Positions 1-10,601 of a stretch of DNA of 64,000 nucleotides are shown here, one piece after another. The number at the start of each line of letters is the position of its first letter. The stretch's first letter is position 1. A model generated the notes under the pieces. The model was not told where the DNA came from, made no database searches, and worked only from the letters and a program-made list of their open reading frames with translations. Both the position numbers and the translations under genes were made by a program. This stretch comes from RI-231 sp041394905 (GTDB taxonomy: Bacteria; Acidobacteriota; Terriglobia; Bryobacterales; UBA6623): positions 310,001 through 374,000 of the forward strand of contig JAWKHJ010000003.1 in assembly GCA_041394905.1 (NCBI GenBank), in the 5' to 3' direction.

Positions 1-187
1 GTCACGGTCTGCATCTGCGGTTCCGACCGCGTGGAGAACGTGCTCACCCAGAACCGTGACAACCTCGCCGCAGAGGCTTTGATCGGCGACCTGCGAATCG
101 GCGGCCCCTGTCTGGACACCTGCGAAGTGCGCGAGCGAGCTCGACGGCGAGACCGTCCGCATCGAGCTGGCCCGGTCGGGGCAATGA
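1..187 (+). CDS. Probable C-terminal end of isoleucyl-tRNA synthetase (partial, frameshifted)
   Basis: The window opens inside a gene. Frame 1 reads VENVLTQNRDNLAAEALIGD and then switches frame near 139 to finish as ELDGETVRIELARSGQ before a TGA at 185-187. A final domain with an 'I..E.L...' helix followed by a 'GE.V.I.L.R' strand resembles the C-terminal region of type-2 (eukaryal-like) IleRS. That match is from memory of the family and covers only about 60 residues. The coding reading across the frame change is seen directly; the enzyme name is an inference. Another protein with a similar beta-strand tail is possible. Confidence 0.35.
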
Positions 188-239
188 AACGTACAATGAA
201 GCTCGACCGTCCAACTGGAACGGGGAGGAGATCACCGCT

Positions 240-592
240 ATGAAAACGAGACGCTCGATCCTAGTCGCCGCGTTGGCCGTTTTCCCGGCAGCGCTGCCTT
301 GCAGGCGGCGAAGGAAAAGGAAGAGCCGACGCGCACGGTGAAGGGGTTAGTCACCGACGAGTCCCAGAAGCCTATCCAGCAGGCCGTCGTGCAGCTCAAG
401 AACACGCGTACGATGGACGTGAAGTCCTATTACACGGACGCACAAGGCCGCTTCTACTTTGCCGGCCTCGACCCCAACATCGACTACGAGATCAAGGCGA
501 TGGCCAAGGGTCTGCGCGAGAAGACGCGCCGCGTGAGCAGCTTCGACGACCGCATGGAGCTGTTCTACGAGTTCAACCTCAAGGCTGAATAA
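240..592 (+). CDS. Secreted carboxypeptidase-regulatory-like domain protein (one frameshift)
   Basis: An ATG at 240 begins a signal peptide (MKTRRSILVAALAVFPAALP). The frame changes near 295 and continues from LQAAKEKEEPTRTVKGLV to a stop at 592. The mature part, about 95 residues, is one beta-sandwich of the carboxypeptidase-regulatory/CNA-B type. Hallmarks are 'KGLVTDESQKPIQQAVVQLK', then 'YYTDAQGRFYFAGLDPNIDYEI'. Such single-domain secreted proteins are common in Acidobacteria, usually without a known ligand. It follows the putative ileS end by about 50 bases. The frame change right after the signal peptide is probably a sequencing indel. Confidence 0.6.
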
Positions 593-595
593 CCT

Positions 596-1015
596 TGTCG
601 CGCTACCTGGCGATCGTCGTCGCGGCGGTCGCTTGCTTGCCGCCCTGCTCACGGCGTGCAGTCCGTCGAATCCACCGTCACCACCCGACAGCTTGAACAC
701 CATCGCCCGCTCAAAGGCCGATCGTCGTTCTTCTGGGCGGACTGGTCTCGCGCATCCGTTGAGTTCCTGCCCACCGCCGCGGGCTTGCCGTCGAATACGA
801 GCTCTGCGACCTTCGGACCGTCTGCCTCGAACGAACCGTCGTCGAACCCAAAGGCTTCCCGCTCGGCGCACGCACTTCGTCCTCGAGGCGACCCGACCAT
901 CATTCTGAGTCAGTACAAACTGCAAGATGTACCCGGCGGCCTGCTCTTCGAGCCGGCGGCACACTCCACCGCCATCAGCTCCATAAACGACGCCCCGCTC
1001 TCCCCGCCGACTTAG
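596..1015 (+). pseudogene. Short lipoprotein-like gene, several frame changes
   Basis: A TTG at 596 starts SRYLAIVVAA; after a frame change near 635 the sequence reads LLAALLTAC, a convincing lipobox. Coding-like segments then appear in other frames: RPIVVLLGGLVSRIR (about 718-760), LAVEYELCDLRTVCLERTVV (about 785-845) and IILSQYKLQDVPGGLLFEP (about 900-960). The three segments together would give a lipoprotein of roughly 140 residues. I recognise no family. The end is uncertain: a coding-like stretch (ADLADAIDPRLHLIFPALV) runs on to about 1075, close to the convergent gene's stop at 1104. It is either a decayed gene or one with several indels. Confidence 0.3.
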
Positions 1016-1103
1016 CCGACGCCATCGATCCGCGCCTGCATTTGATCTTTCCTGCCCTCGTCCTCCAGTACCGCATGCGGAAGCCTGCGGGTTTTTCTCC
1101 CCC

Positions 1104-3268
1104 TCACCGCCCGCCGCTCAGCTCCGCCCGCCAGTTCTCCACCACTCGCGCCGCACTCCCCGTCGGCGCACCCTTCGGCAACTCCAACGTATCCACCAGC
1201 ACAAACGTCTCTCCGTCCGGAGACACGTCGTACGTCGTCGTGAAGGGCGAATTCGTCGCCAACCCGGCGTGGTCGAACAGCGCCACCGGCGGCCCGGCGG
1301 GCGAACCGCCGTCCTCGGCAAGCGGTGCGGACATCAGCGTCGAGCCGGTCACAAAAACAGCTCTTTGCCCGCCTTGCTGCAACGCGGCTGACATCCGCCG
1401 TTGCGCGAAGCCTGCCACGCACGTCCGCCATTTCCGAAAGGCCGCACGTAGACTTCATAGACTCCAGACTCGTCCGAGCAGTAGGCCAAGAACCTTCCGT
1501 CCGGCGACAGCCGTCCGCTTGTTTCGTTGAACTTCGTTTCCATGAGCGGCCGCTCCTGCATCTCGCCGCCGTCCGAACCCGGTTGCGCAATCCACAAGTC
1601 CGCGCCGGCGTCGAAACCGCTCGTCGAATAGATCAGTCGGTTGCCCGGAGTCCAGTCGATGGCGGCGGCATCGCCCCCGCCACAAACGAGCGCCTCCTGG
1701 TCGCGCCCATCCACCGAGCGCGTGTAGATCTGCGCATTGCCTTCGCGGTCGGCGCGCCAAACGACGCGCTCGCCGCTCGGAGCCCAAACCGGGTCGGCGT
1801 CAAACGCAAGGTTCGAGCTGACGCGCGTGCGGTCCGGCGCATCGATCGCCTGCACCCAAATGTCGTAATTGCCCTGCTCGAGCCCGCGGAAGGCGATGCG
1901 CGAACCGTCTGGCGAATACACAGGCGTCGCGATGCGGTCCTGCGCTCTGCCCACATACCGCAAACGCTCGCCGGAGCGGTCGTAAAGCGCGAGCTGCTGC
2001 GGCGCAGGCTTGGGCTCGTCCACATAGACCAATGTCCCGTCGTGCGAAAGCGTCGGCTGCGAGCCTGTCTCGGACACCGGTACGGAGGGTCCGCCCGTTG
2101 AGAGCTCCAGCCACATCGAATGGAACCGCCCACAATCCGCCTTCGGCTCGTCCGCCTGATAGAGCATCATACCGCCCGGAGTTTGGCCTGCGCCCCGGGC
2201 CCAGCACCGCCTGCTCGCCGCTATCGAGGTCCCGGACGATCAAATCGTGCATTCGGACCGCCCGCCGCAAGGCCAGCAGCCGACGACCCGATGCGCTCAC
2301 AAAGTGCGGGTCCAGGTTGCCGCCGCCTGCGGGCGTCACCACTGGGTCCGGCAGCGCTCGCGGCTCCCCGCCGCGTGACGAAACCTCGAACAGCACCGGA
2401 GGGAGCCCTGTCGAGAACACGATCTTCTCTCCATCCGGGCTCCATGCGCTGCCGCCAAAAATCGAACCCGACAGCGGGCAAGCATCGTCACCGGTCCGCC
2501 GTAGACGGAAATCTTGCGCAACGCCGAGTCGCTGCCGAAGGCCAAGTACTGACTGTCGGGTGACCACGAAACCAGATCCGCGCCCTCGGTGCCATCGAGC
2601 CGTCGCGGCTGCTCGCGATCGAAGGTTCGGATCCAAATGGGAGAACGCGCATCCGGCGTGACCCACGCAAGCATCCGTCCATCTGGCGAGATAGAAACGC
2701 GGAGACCGCGTCCGTCGCTCTGGCTTGGCGGCGAGATCGAAAAGCGCCGCGTCGGCTCGGGAGGGGGAGCAGGCTCCGGCTTCGCGCCCCACAGCAGGGC
2801 GCCCATCGCGACGCAGCCCAGCGCAACCAACGCTAGGTTGCGTTGGCGGCGCAAGCGCTGCTCTTGTTCGGAATTCTCGGCCTCGATGCCGTCTGCTTCC
2901 AACTCATCGTCTTCTTCGCCCGCCGGCTCCACCGGTGCGATGAAGCGATACCCGCGCTTGGGCAGCGTCTCGATGTAGCGCGCGGGTGCAAGCTCCAGAT
3001 CGTGCAGGGCCTGCAGCTTCTTGACCGCAGTCGTCAACGCATGGTCGTAGTCCACATGCGTGTCTTCGAGACACAAACGGTCCCGCAATTGTTCCCGCGT
3101 CACCAGCTCGCCCGGACGCTCTACGAGCGCGACGAGAACCTGAAACGGCTGCTCGGGCACCCGCACTCGGATGCCGCCGTTCCATAGCTCCCCAGTCAGG
3201 GGATCGACGCGGAAAGGTCCAAACCGCATAGGTTTTGGCGCTAAATCGGAGCTGACCAAGCTGGCCAC
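1104..3268 (-). CDS. Winged-helix DNA-binding protein fused to TolB-like WD40 repeats
   Basis: The N-terminal 110 residues form an OmpR/CadC-type winged helix (MRFGPFRVDPLTGELW, then LPKRGYRFIAPV). A Glu-rich linker and one TM segment (NLALVALGCVAMGALLWG) follow. The rest is a TolB/WD40-like propeller with repeated SPDG-type motifs (SISPDGRMLAWV, SWSPDSQYLAFG, SAWSPDGEKIVFS, YSPDGSRIAFRG, LSPDGRFLAYCS). Acidobacteria carry large families of these membrane-tethered regulators, thought to couple a periplasmic sensor to a cytoplasmic DNA-binding domain. Three frame changes, near 2470, 2165 and 1365, split the gene; each side retains propeller motifs, so I join them. The start is GTG at 3268 or, with the domain boundary, ATG at 3226. 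It is divergent from the sigma factor at 3409, its likely regulatory partner. Confidence 0.85.
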
Positions 3269-3408
3269 ATCGGCTCTACTAGTCTATCTTATCAATGGTT
3301 TAACCGGCCACATCGATTCTGTCGAGAAACTCTGGACAACCTCTTGGCCTGGCGGCCTCCACCCGCTAGTCTGTGGTCACAACGGAAACGGGGTAACCAC
3401 AAACTCGC

Positions 3409-4029
3409 ATGCGTATTGAGATCGAAGTTATTCAGCGGGCCCAGCAGGGTGATGAGACCGCGTTCAACGAGATCGTTCGGATCTACTCCAGCCGCGTCCT
3501 TGGCGCGGTTTACGGGCAGGCCGGTGATGCGGGCGAAGTGGAAGATATCGCGCAAGAAGTTTTCGTACGGGTTTGGAAGTCGATCAGCCAACTGCGCGAA
3601 GTTGAGCTGTTTGAGCCCTGGCTTTACCGCCTCGCTTCCAACACGGCCTGCGACTTTCTGCGCCGCAAGCGCCGCCGCAAGGACCTACGCTTGGGCGACA
3701 TGAGCGACGAACAGGCGCTGGCCGTGGAAGCGAAGGCGAGCACGAACACCTTCGAAGGCGACGAAGAGCGCCGAGAAGCTGTCCGCCTCACTCGGCAACT
3801 GTTGGCGCGTCTCTCCGACGCTGACCGCGAGTTGCTAACCCTCAAGGAAGTCCAAGGACTCTCGCTCCGCGAGCTCGAGCAAATCTACGGCGTCAACACG
3901 AACGCCATGAAGGTCCGCCTCTTCCGCGCCCGTAAGCGCGCGCTTCAAGAGCTCGAGGAAATTCAAACGCCGCCCACCACTCCGCGCCGCCTGATTGCCT
4001 TCGGCGACTTCGCCGAAGCAACAGCTTAG
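3409..4029 (+). CDS. ECF-type RNA polymerase sigma factor
   Basis: This intact 206-residue protein has sigma region 2 at about residues 8-80 (DETAFNEIVRIYSSRVLG, then EDIAQEVFVRVWKSI). Region 4 is at about 125-180, with the helix-turn-helix around LSLRELEQIYGVNTNAMKVRL. Region 3 is absent, as in all ECF (group 4) sigma factors. No anti-sigma gene is adjacent. The neighbour on the other strand is the wHTH-TolB regulator, 140 bases away. The C-terminus has about 20 extra residues after region 4, ending FGDFAEATA. The start ATG directly precedes the conserved N-terminal helix. Confidence 0.9.
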   Translation: MRIEIEVIQRAQQGDETAFNEIVRIYSSRVLGAVYGQAGDAGEVEDIAQEVFVRVWKSISQLREVELFEPWLYRLASNTACDFLRRKRRRKDLRLGDMSDEQALAVEAKASTNTFEGDEERREAVRLTRQLLARLSDADRELLTLKEVQGLSLRELEQIYGVNTNAMKVRLFRARKRALQELEEIQTPPTTPRRLIAFGDFAEATA

Positions 4030-4174
4030 TTCTCCGGTTCGGAAGCGTTCGTGGTGCAATCCGCCAGGATTGCCGGTTCGCAGCTCTTTGCGGCCGGACG
4101 CCTCGATTACTACACCCGCCCCCCTTGCGGACTTGCCTGTTAGAATGACGGGGTCTGAGCCTGTAGGAAGCTCG

Positions 4175-6056
4175 ATGCCCTTTCGCAACCTGTACCGCAT
4201 CACCATCTTCTGCGTCCTCGCCACACTGGTCTCCGCGCCAATTTCGGGGCAACAGTCGGCTCTCGAACGACTCAAACAACAGCAAGAAGCACTGCGCTGG
4301 CAGGTCATCCGGCCCGTCGTACGCGGCGATCGAGCCGCCGTCGCCGCCGGCACGCCGAACGTCACCGAAGCCGCCATGCGCATCATGCATGAGGGCGGCA
4401 ACGCGGTCGACGCAGGCGTCGCCGCCATGTTTGCAGGCGCAGTCACGGAGTTTTCGCACTTCGGCTTCGGCGGCGAAGCGCCTATCCTCATTCGCACTCC
4501 TGAGGGGAAGGTCTTCTCGATCGCCGGCGTGGGCACGGCCCCCCAGTTGATGACGCGCGAGTTCTTCCTTTCGCGACGCACGCAGCCCGAGCTCGAGCAG
4601 GAGTCCAATCGCCGCGGACGTACCCAGGGCCCCATCCCGTCCTACGGCATTCTGCCGGCGCTTGTGCCCGGCATGGTCGATGCCGGCCTCGTTGCACTCA
4701 AGCACTACGGCGGTAAGTCCTTCCAAGAGGTCATCCAGCCGGCGCTCGATCTGGCCGACGCCTATCCGATCGACGAGATGCGCTCGCGCTCCATCGCCAC
4801 GGCCACGCGTTTCTTGCGCCGCTTCCCTACCTCAAAAGACGTCTTCCTGCCCGGCGGTCTGCTTCCCCGCCCCGGCGACATCTTCCGCCAGCCCGATCTC
4901 GCCCGTACCATCCGCGGCATGGCCAACGCAGAGAAGAAGGCCCTCGCCGCCGGCAAGAGCCGCGAGCAAGCCATCGACGCCGTGCGCGATTACTTCTACC
5001 GTGGCGAAATCGCCCGCAAGATTGGCGACTTCGTCAAGGCCAACGACGGACTGCTGCGCTATGAGGACATGGCCGCCTTCCGCCTGGAAGTCGAAGAGCC
5101 CGTCTCGACCACTTTCCACGGCTACGAGGTCTTCAAGTCCGGCTTCTGGACGCAGGGCGCGGTGATGATCGAGGCCCTCAACATCCTCGAGGGATATCAG
5201 CTCGATGCGCTTGGCTGGAACTCGCCCGAGTACATCCACCTGCTCACCGAGGCGCTCAAGCTCGCCTACGCCGACCGCGATACCTGGTACGCGGACCCCA
5301 AATTCGAGAAGATCCCCGTGGAGCTTTTGAGCAAGGCCTATGCCGCCAAGCGCCGCGAGTTGATCGACCCGCGCCACGCCAATCCGGACTTCCGGCCCGG
5401 CAAATTCGGCCCCGGCGAGCCGCCGCATCCCTCCACTTATGTTGGGCAGATGCGGCCCCTGACGGACGCTCTCGCCTCGCACGACACCACCTGCGTGAAT
5501 GTCGTGGACAAGAACGGCTGGATGTTTTCCGCCACGCCATCCGGCGCTTGGATGCCGTCAGTGATCGCCGGCGACACCGGTATTCCGTTGACCCAGCGGG
5601 CGCAGAGCTTCCTGCTCATGCCCGACCACCCCAACGTGGTCGAGCCGGGCAAGCGGCCGCGCATCACGCTCAGCCCCACCATCGTCACCCACGGCGGCGA
5701 GCCCTACATGGCGCTCTCGACCCCGGGCGGCGACCAACAGGACCAAGCCTTGTTGCAGGTGCTGCTGGCCACCATGTTGTTCGACTTCAACCCGCAAGCC
5801 GCGGTGGAGGCGCCGCGCCTCCAGACGCGCCACTTGGTCTCGAGCTTCGACGACCACGCCATGGACCCCAACAAGCTGCTGCTCGACGAGCGCATCCCGG
5901 AATCGGTGCTGCAAGAGCTACGAGATGGGCCACGACATCGAGCGCCGCAGCCGCTGGGATTCGGGATCGGCGCCTACGGCGTTGCGCGCGCTGCCCAACG
6001 GCGTGATCGAAGCCGGCGCCGACCCTTACGCTTTCCGCTACGCAGACGGTTGGTAG
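4175..6056 (+). CDS. Gamma-glutamyltransferase-family protein (one frameshift near the end)
   Basis: Gamma-glutamyltranspeptidases are periplasmic N-terminal nucleophile hydrolases that cleave glutathione and related gamma-glutamyl compounds. The ATG at 4175 gives a signal peptide (ITIFCVLATLVSAPISGQ). Family motifs are GGNAVDAGVAAMFAGAVTE and GGEAPILIRTPEGKVFSIAG. In the small subunit, DTTCVNVVDKNGWMFSATPS carries the TTCVNVVD maturation motif, with the nucleophilic Thr at the start of the motif. The later ALSTPGGDQQDQALLQVLL is also typical. The frame changes near 5921; the last 44 residues (EMGHDIERRSRWDSG to YAFRYADGW) lie in another frame and end at 6056. About 625 residues is a normal length for the family. 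Confidence 0.9.
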
Positions 6057-6134
6057 GCCCCCGTTCGGTCGCCCCTTTCGCCTATCCTGTTCGTGAGCTC
6101 GGCTCGCCTGAGCCGGTTAGGAGCGCCGTACACG

Positions 6135-7583
6135 ATGAAGCCTTTCGGTCTGGCCCTTGCCGCCGCCGCCCTGCTGTTGGCAGGCTGCGGATCCCAACCC
6201 GGTCTACGCGCCGGCGCCGCCGTAGCGGACATCACGCCAAAGGAATGGCCGCTGCCGCTGATCGGCAACTTCGGCTATAGCCCGGCCTCGGCGGCGAACG
6301 ATCCACTGTCGGTGCGGGCCATCGTGGTCGAGTCGGGAGGCGAGACCATTGCGGTCGCGGTGGTCGACAGTTGCTACCTGCCGACAGAGGTGGCCGACGA
6401 CGCGAAGGCTCGCGCTTCGGAGCGAAGCGGCATCCCGACCGATCACATCCTGCTCTCGGCGACGCACACGCATAGCGCCCCGCCGGCCTCGCCCATGCTC
6501 GACTGGAAGCCCGGCGGCCCTCCTGAGGTGGAGCCGAACATGGAGGCTTATAGCGAGTTGCTGCGCAACGGCGTGGCGCAGGCCGTCGCCGACGCCCATT
6601 CGCGCCTAGAGCCCGCCGAGCTTGGGTGGGGCAAGGTCGAGATCCCTGAAGAGCTGCACAACCGCCGCTGGTTCATGAAGGAGGGCACGATCCCGCCCGA
6701 CCCGTTTGGCGCGACGACCGACAAGGTGAAGATGAATCCGCCGCGCCAGAGCCCGGACCTGATCAAGCCGGCCGGTCCGACCGACCCGGAGCTCTACGTG
6801 GTCTCGGTGCGCTCCGAGCAGGGCGCGCCGCTCGCCTTGTGGGCCACCTATTCCCTGCACTACGTGGGCGGGGTGCCTTCGGGCAAGGTGTCGGCGGACT
6901 ATTTTGGGGAGTTTGCCCGCCGCATCTCGGCTTCGATGCGCCAGGAGGGCGCCGGGGACGACTTCGTGGGCATGCTGGCCAACGGCACGTCGGGCGATGT
7001 GAACAACATCGACTTCGAGCACGAGCGCGCGCCGGCAGCACCGTTTGAGCGCATCCATCAGGTGGCGGAGCGCGTGGCGCGCGGGGCGTTCGATGCGTAC
7101 AAGACGATCGGCTATCACCGCTCGCTAGACGTGGCGATGATCCAGCGCGAGCTGACCTTGAAGCGCCGCAAGCCCACCGCGGAAGGCTTGGAACAAGCCA
7201 AGCAGTTCCTCGCCGAGCCGGACGAAACGAAGCTGCCCCGCTTGGCGAAGGCCTATGCGGAGCGGGCGATCCAGCTTGCCGAGGGTCCGGACGAGACGAC
7301 GATCAAGCTGCAAGCGCTGCACATGGGGCCGCTGGCCGTTTGCGCGATCCCGTTCGAGACGTTCACTGCGATTGGGCTCGAGGTCAGGAGAAGAGCCCCT
7401 TTGAGGACACGTTTACGGTCGAGGCTCGCCAACGGGTGGAATGGCTACCTGCCGACGCCCGAGCAGCATGAGCTCGGCGGGTATGAGACTTGGCTCGGGA
7501 CGAACTGCGTGCAGAAGGACGCCTCGCGCTTGATTACGGACGACCTGCTCGAGATGCTCGACGAGCTGCACAAGCAGCCTTGA
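6135..7583 (+). CDS. Neutral/alkaline ceramidase-like lipoprotein hydrolase
   Basis: The start at 6135 gives a lipoprotein signal (ALAAAALLLAGCGS). The mature N-terminus, GAAVADITPKEWPLPLIGNF, and the motif LLSATHTHSAPPASP (zinc-binding histidines) are those of the neutral/non-lysosomal ceramidase family. Later motifs are YSLHYVGG and MLANGTSGDVNNIDF. In Acidobacteria and Planctomycetes these proteins are usually hydrolases of unknown natural substrate. Residues about 417-430 are scrambled by two compensating frame changes (about 7382 and 7421). Read in the other frame, this stretch is QEKSPFEDTFTVE, as expected. The protein then returns to LANGWNGYLPTPEQHELGGY. Ceramide as substrate is not established. 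Confidence 0.8.
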   Translation: MKPFGLALAAAALLLAGCGSQPGLRAGAAVADITPKEWPLPLIGNFGYSPASAANDPLSVRAIVVESGGETIAVAVVDSCYLPTEVADDAKARASERSGIPTDHILLSATHTHSAPPASPMLDWKPGGPPEVEPNMEAYSELLRNGVAQAVADAHSRLEPAELGWGKVEIPEELHNRRWFMKEGTIPPDPFGATTDKVKMNPPRQSPDLIKPAGPTDPELYVVSVRSEQGAPLALWATYSLHYVGGVPSGKVSADYFGEFARRISASMRQEGAGDDFVGMLANGTSGDVNNIDFEHERAPAAPFERIHQVAERVARGAFDAYKTIGYHRSLDVAMIQRELTLKRRKPTAEGLEQAKQFLAEPDETKLPRLAKAYAERAIQLAEGPDETTIKLQALHMGPLAVCAIPFETFTAIGLEVRRRAPLRTRLRSRLANGWNGYLPTPEQHELGGYETWLGTNCVQKDASRLITDDLLEMLDELHKQP

Positions 7584-7655
7584 TTTGGCCGCTTTTGTCA
7601 GGTTTTGGCCGAGATTTCGGCCTTTTTCGTTGCTCGCGGATTCGAATGAAGTTGA

Positions 7656-7683
7656 GGCCCGGCTGGTGGTTGCCAGCCGGGCC
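7656..7683 (+). terminator. Hairpin downstream of the ceramidase-like gene
   Basis: Perfect 11-bp stem: GGCCCGGCTGG pairs with CCAGCCGGGCC around a 6-nt loop, followed by ATCTTTCCT. It lies 73 bases after the stop at 7583 and is a likely intrinsic terminator with a weak T tract. Confidence 0.55.
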
Positions 7684-7819
7684 ATCTTTCCTGGCCGTTC
7701 GCCGCAGGCGCATTACTCGAAGAACCGGTTCTCTACTATCGCGGAGCTAGTGCGGGCGGCTTACAAGGCCCAGCCGCCAGGGCGCGTTGGAGAATTTCGG
7801 ATTTGGACTGCGCAGTGAG

Positions 7820-7850
7820 AGCCGGCCGCATCTCCCGGGCCGGCTTCTTT
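7820..7850 (+). terminator. Intrinsic terminator-like hairpin
   Basis: Eight-bp stem AGCCGGCC / GGCCGGCT with a 10-nt loop, followed immediately by TCTTT. A small reading frame (7585-7818) stops two bases before it, but it has no recognisable domain and I do not call it a gene. Confidence 0.6.
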
Positions 7851-8155
7851 ATCCGATTTGAGGTTAGCATGAGGGTCCAAATGCTTAGGGATAAGGGGCA
7901 GGGGTAAGGGACAAGAGTTGCACTTCGTGCTGGAAGCGGCTCGCCGCGCGGCGGAGAAGACCGTTGCAGGATCGAACCGTTTTCGGTGGAACCCGAAGTC
8001 TACGACGAGCCGCCGAAACCCAACGCTCGCCTCCGCCGCTCGAAAGTCACGGCGGGCTCAGGCGTTGGGACCAAGGGCTTCCGCCCTTGGCTCGGAAGTG
8101 GGTGGTACGGGCGGCGACTGGGGATTGGCCTTTCAGGGCCGCACCTTGCCGTGCA
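7851..8155. other. Intergenic stretch with small hairpins, no gene
   Basis: No protein with family motifs is visible on either strand. A perfect hairpin, CCAAGGGC-TTCC-GCCCTTGG (8071-8090), and short purine-rich repeats (GATAAGGGGCAGGGGTAAGGG) are present. The stretch runs into the palindromic repeat element at 8156 and may be part of a larger non-coding repeat array. Confidence 0.4.
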
Positions 8156-8221
8156 GTCATCGCGACCGAAATGCGCCGTCGCGATGACTCGCGACGCTGC
8201 AAACGTGGCCGTTGCGCCACG
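8156..8221. repeat. Extragenic palindromic repeat, copy 1 (two-hairpin element)
   Basis: Hairpin 1 is CGTCGCGA-TGAC-TCGCGACG (8177-8196). Hairpin 2 is CGTGGC-CGTTGC-GCCACG (8204-8221). They are joined by CTGCAAA. A second copy is at 12802-12847 with the same order and spacing. In this copy an upstream arm, GTCATCGCGAC (8156-8166), can instead pair with GTCGCGATGAC (8178-8188). That pairing would exclude hairpin 1, so two alternative folds are possible. Confidence 0.7.
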
Positions 8222-8279
8222 AGGCTGGGGATCATAAGGGGATCGTCGCGCCTCGAGACGGCGACGAATGCACTCCGAT

Positions 8280-8890
8280 ATGGGAAAAGGTTATACGAGG
8301 AGACCGCGAGCGCTCGAGCCGCGGGGCCGCTAGGCAAAAACTACATCACGCCGGGCGGCCTCCAGCGCCTGAAAGATGAGCACGAGTTTCTGCTCAAGAG
8401 AGAACGCGCGGCGGTGACGGAGGTGGTCAAGTGGGCTGCGAGCAACGGCGATCGCAGTGAAAACGCCGACTATCAGTACGGCAAGCGGCGGTTGCGCCAG
8501 ATCGATGGCCGGCTTCGCTTTCTCACGAGGCGAATCCAAGCTGCGGAAGTGGTTGACCCGGAAACTCCGAGAGCAGGGCAGGCGGCGGCGAGAGTCTTCT
8601 TCGGAGCGACCGTGCGCTATGCCAATGACGCGGGAACGGAGCGGGAGGTCAGCATCGTGGGCGCCGACGAGGTCGACCTCAGCCGGAACCACATCAGTTG
8701 GGTGTCGCTCCTGGCGCGCGCCCTGATGAAGGCGGAGGAGGGTGATGAAGTCGTTCTCCGAGCGCCGGGCGGCACAGTGAACCTGACCGTGTTGGAGGTG
8801 CGCTACGAACGCATCTCGGTGGAACCCTTCCGTGAACCACCCGGAGCCGAGTCGGCGGCAAAGGGACCTCGACCGAGCCAAGCAACCTGA
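8280..8890 (+). CDS. greB: Transcription elongation factor GreB (frameshift near the start)
   Basis: GreA/GreB factors bind the RNA polymerase secondary channel and stimulate cleavage of backtracked transcripts. The body begins KNYITPGGLQRLKDEHEFLL. The conserved coiled-coil tip is NGDRSENADYQYGKRRLRQI, with the acidic pair in DRSENADY. RRIQAAEVVDP follows. The C-terminal FKBP-like domain includes FGATVRYANDAGTEREVSIVG. The N-terminus MGKGYTR (ATG at 8280) matches the usual GreB 'MSKAFTR' start but is in a different frame. A frame change near 8300 is therefore inferred. The last 25 residues after the domain have no counterpart I know. Confidence 0.85.
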
Positions 8891-9038
8891 CGAAGGTTGG
8901 TGAGTTCCTGCTCGAACTTCGGCGTAGATCCGGGCCGACGGGGGACAGCCGCCTTCGGGGCTGAGCGTCCTTTCGGAGCCGTCCTCGATTGATCCCCGAT
9001 CCATCGAGCCAGCCGCGGAGATAAAGTGACATCCAGAG

Positions 9039-10581
9039 TCAGGGGACGTTCCCATGCACAGATTCTTCAGATGGATCAATGTCCTCAATGGGGTTATCGC
9101 GTGCAGTTGGTTCGGTGATCTCTGGAACCTCGAATATAACTGGAACACCGGATCGGAAGGCTTTGCCCACCGATCGCTTGGCGGAAACCTCAGGGAAGGG
9201 AGCACCTCAACTATATCGGTACATGTAATTCATTAGGTACTCCCACTCGTTCTGTCAAATTGCTGGAATGCTACAACCGTATTGCACTGCGTGAGAACGG
9301 TTTTCGATACATTCGCTGTTCGCTGGGCTACGACAATGAATCCGATGTTATACTTACGCCCTTGAAGTGCAATTTGACTAATGCTATTGACTACTGATCC
9401 GGCCTTTTTGTCATCGACCCCAATGAAGTTCCACTCCGGGGATTACAGTATGTGCCTCCTCAAGCACAACGCAAATTCGCCCCTGGTACAGGTTGCCCTT
9501 CACTATGCCGAACAGCGTACGGAAAACCACTTGGTGTATTCTAGTATCCCGGTAGAGTTGGCTACATCAGGAAGCTCGAATGTTGATATCTGATCTTGTC
9601 CCGTCAAAAAGCTTAAAATGGAGTTGCGAAATTCGACACTAAGGGTCCGTTCGAATCCTGATATTGCAGTGGGGTTTGATTGTTCTTAAATTTTGCCAGC
9701 TCTTGCTCGAGTCCGTCGATTGCCGCAAACAACGTTTTGCTGTCGAATATCCGACACAATGCTGGCGGGCGATAGGTCAGAAAAGCGATCTCCATACTCT
9801 CCGGTGAAGTCAACGCATATGCTTTTGTTTGTTGGTTTACCACTCTTCTTATGATGTCCCGACAAAACATCGACTTGCCGGATCCTGTCACGCCCAGTAT
9901 GGCCATATGATGCGTAACGGCCTTCTCGAGGTCTAGTACGACCGGATAGTTGCTTCCGGGTATTCGTCCTATCAACAGCTTCACCGACCTCAGGTGTCAT
10001 TTCCAGCGTAGGGCTAGCCAAGAATAGAGGCGTATTGATTTGTGGAACCCAGTCGTACTTTTCGAGAATGACACCCGCGTTGGATCCCAGATTCCGAGTT
10101 GGATGCTCTCGCCTACAATCAAGCCCAGCCTCATCTTTTTCTCTAGCACCTCTACGCAGGTGAGTCGCTTGGAGTTACTTGATATAAAACGGTGTGACCA
10201 TCGACCCGAGCTTCGAGCAAGGTACCTTCCCCAATCGAAACCTGCCCAGCATGCTCGAACCGCAGTTTTTCGATTCTTGAGCCTTCTATGACGATTCCCG
10301 CGAACCGTCTTAACCGGTCTGGGGTTTGACGAACTCCCAGCTTGCAGACCATTTTTGCCAGACTTAATTCTCGTGGCGGTCCTGAGGGCTTCTCGGATCT
10401 CTTGAGCGGCGAGAATCTTAATCCACTGCTCCTCATTCAGTAAGAATGTATCGACTATCATGCCTGAATAGACTTCAGATGCATTGTCGTCTGCAGTGTA
10501 TTTGAACTGGACTAGGTCAAAGCGGCTTACCGGCGGCCGGTGGGAATAGAGCTTTGCCAGGAACGTATCTCTCGATCGCAC
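9039..10581 (-). pseudogene. HerA/DUF87-family P-loop ATPase (many frame changes)
   Basis: Reading the minus strand across frames rebuilds one protein of about 520 residues. A HAS-barrel-like N-terminus (RFDLVQFKYTADD, SGMIVDTFLLNEEQWIKI) comes first. Then follow VEVLEKKMRLGLIVGESIQL and YDWVPQINTPLFLAS. Walker A is AILGVTGSGKS; next is VDFTGEYGDRFSDLSP. After 9600 comes ISTFELPDVANSTGILEYTK. Walker B is VVLEEAHTVIPEW (about 9480), followed by ALQGRKYNIGFIVVAQRTA and TQCNTVVAFQQFD. It ends GKAFRSGVPVIFEVPEITEP before TGA at 9041-9039. These are HerA hexameric translocase motifs. At least nine frame changes occur, several at homopolymers. Base composition is visibly AT-richer than the flanks, suggesting transfer. 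HerA proteins pair with NurA nuclease or, in phage-defence operons, with SIR2 or DUF4297 effectors; here the partner is a membrane protein. Confidence 0.75.
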
Positions 10582-10601
10582 GCCAGATTATTTCTCCAAC
10601 G

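Noticed and set aside
7585..7818. 77-residue plus-strand frame ending at a terminator-like hairpin
   Set aside because: It contains an internal hairpin (7656-7683), has no family motif and its start directly follows the previous stop; more likely non-coding.
9381..9593. 70-residue plus-strand open frame in the AT-rich island
   Set aside because: The minus strand across the same bases encodes HerA Walker B and neighbouring motifs, so the plus frame is a shadow.
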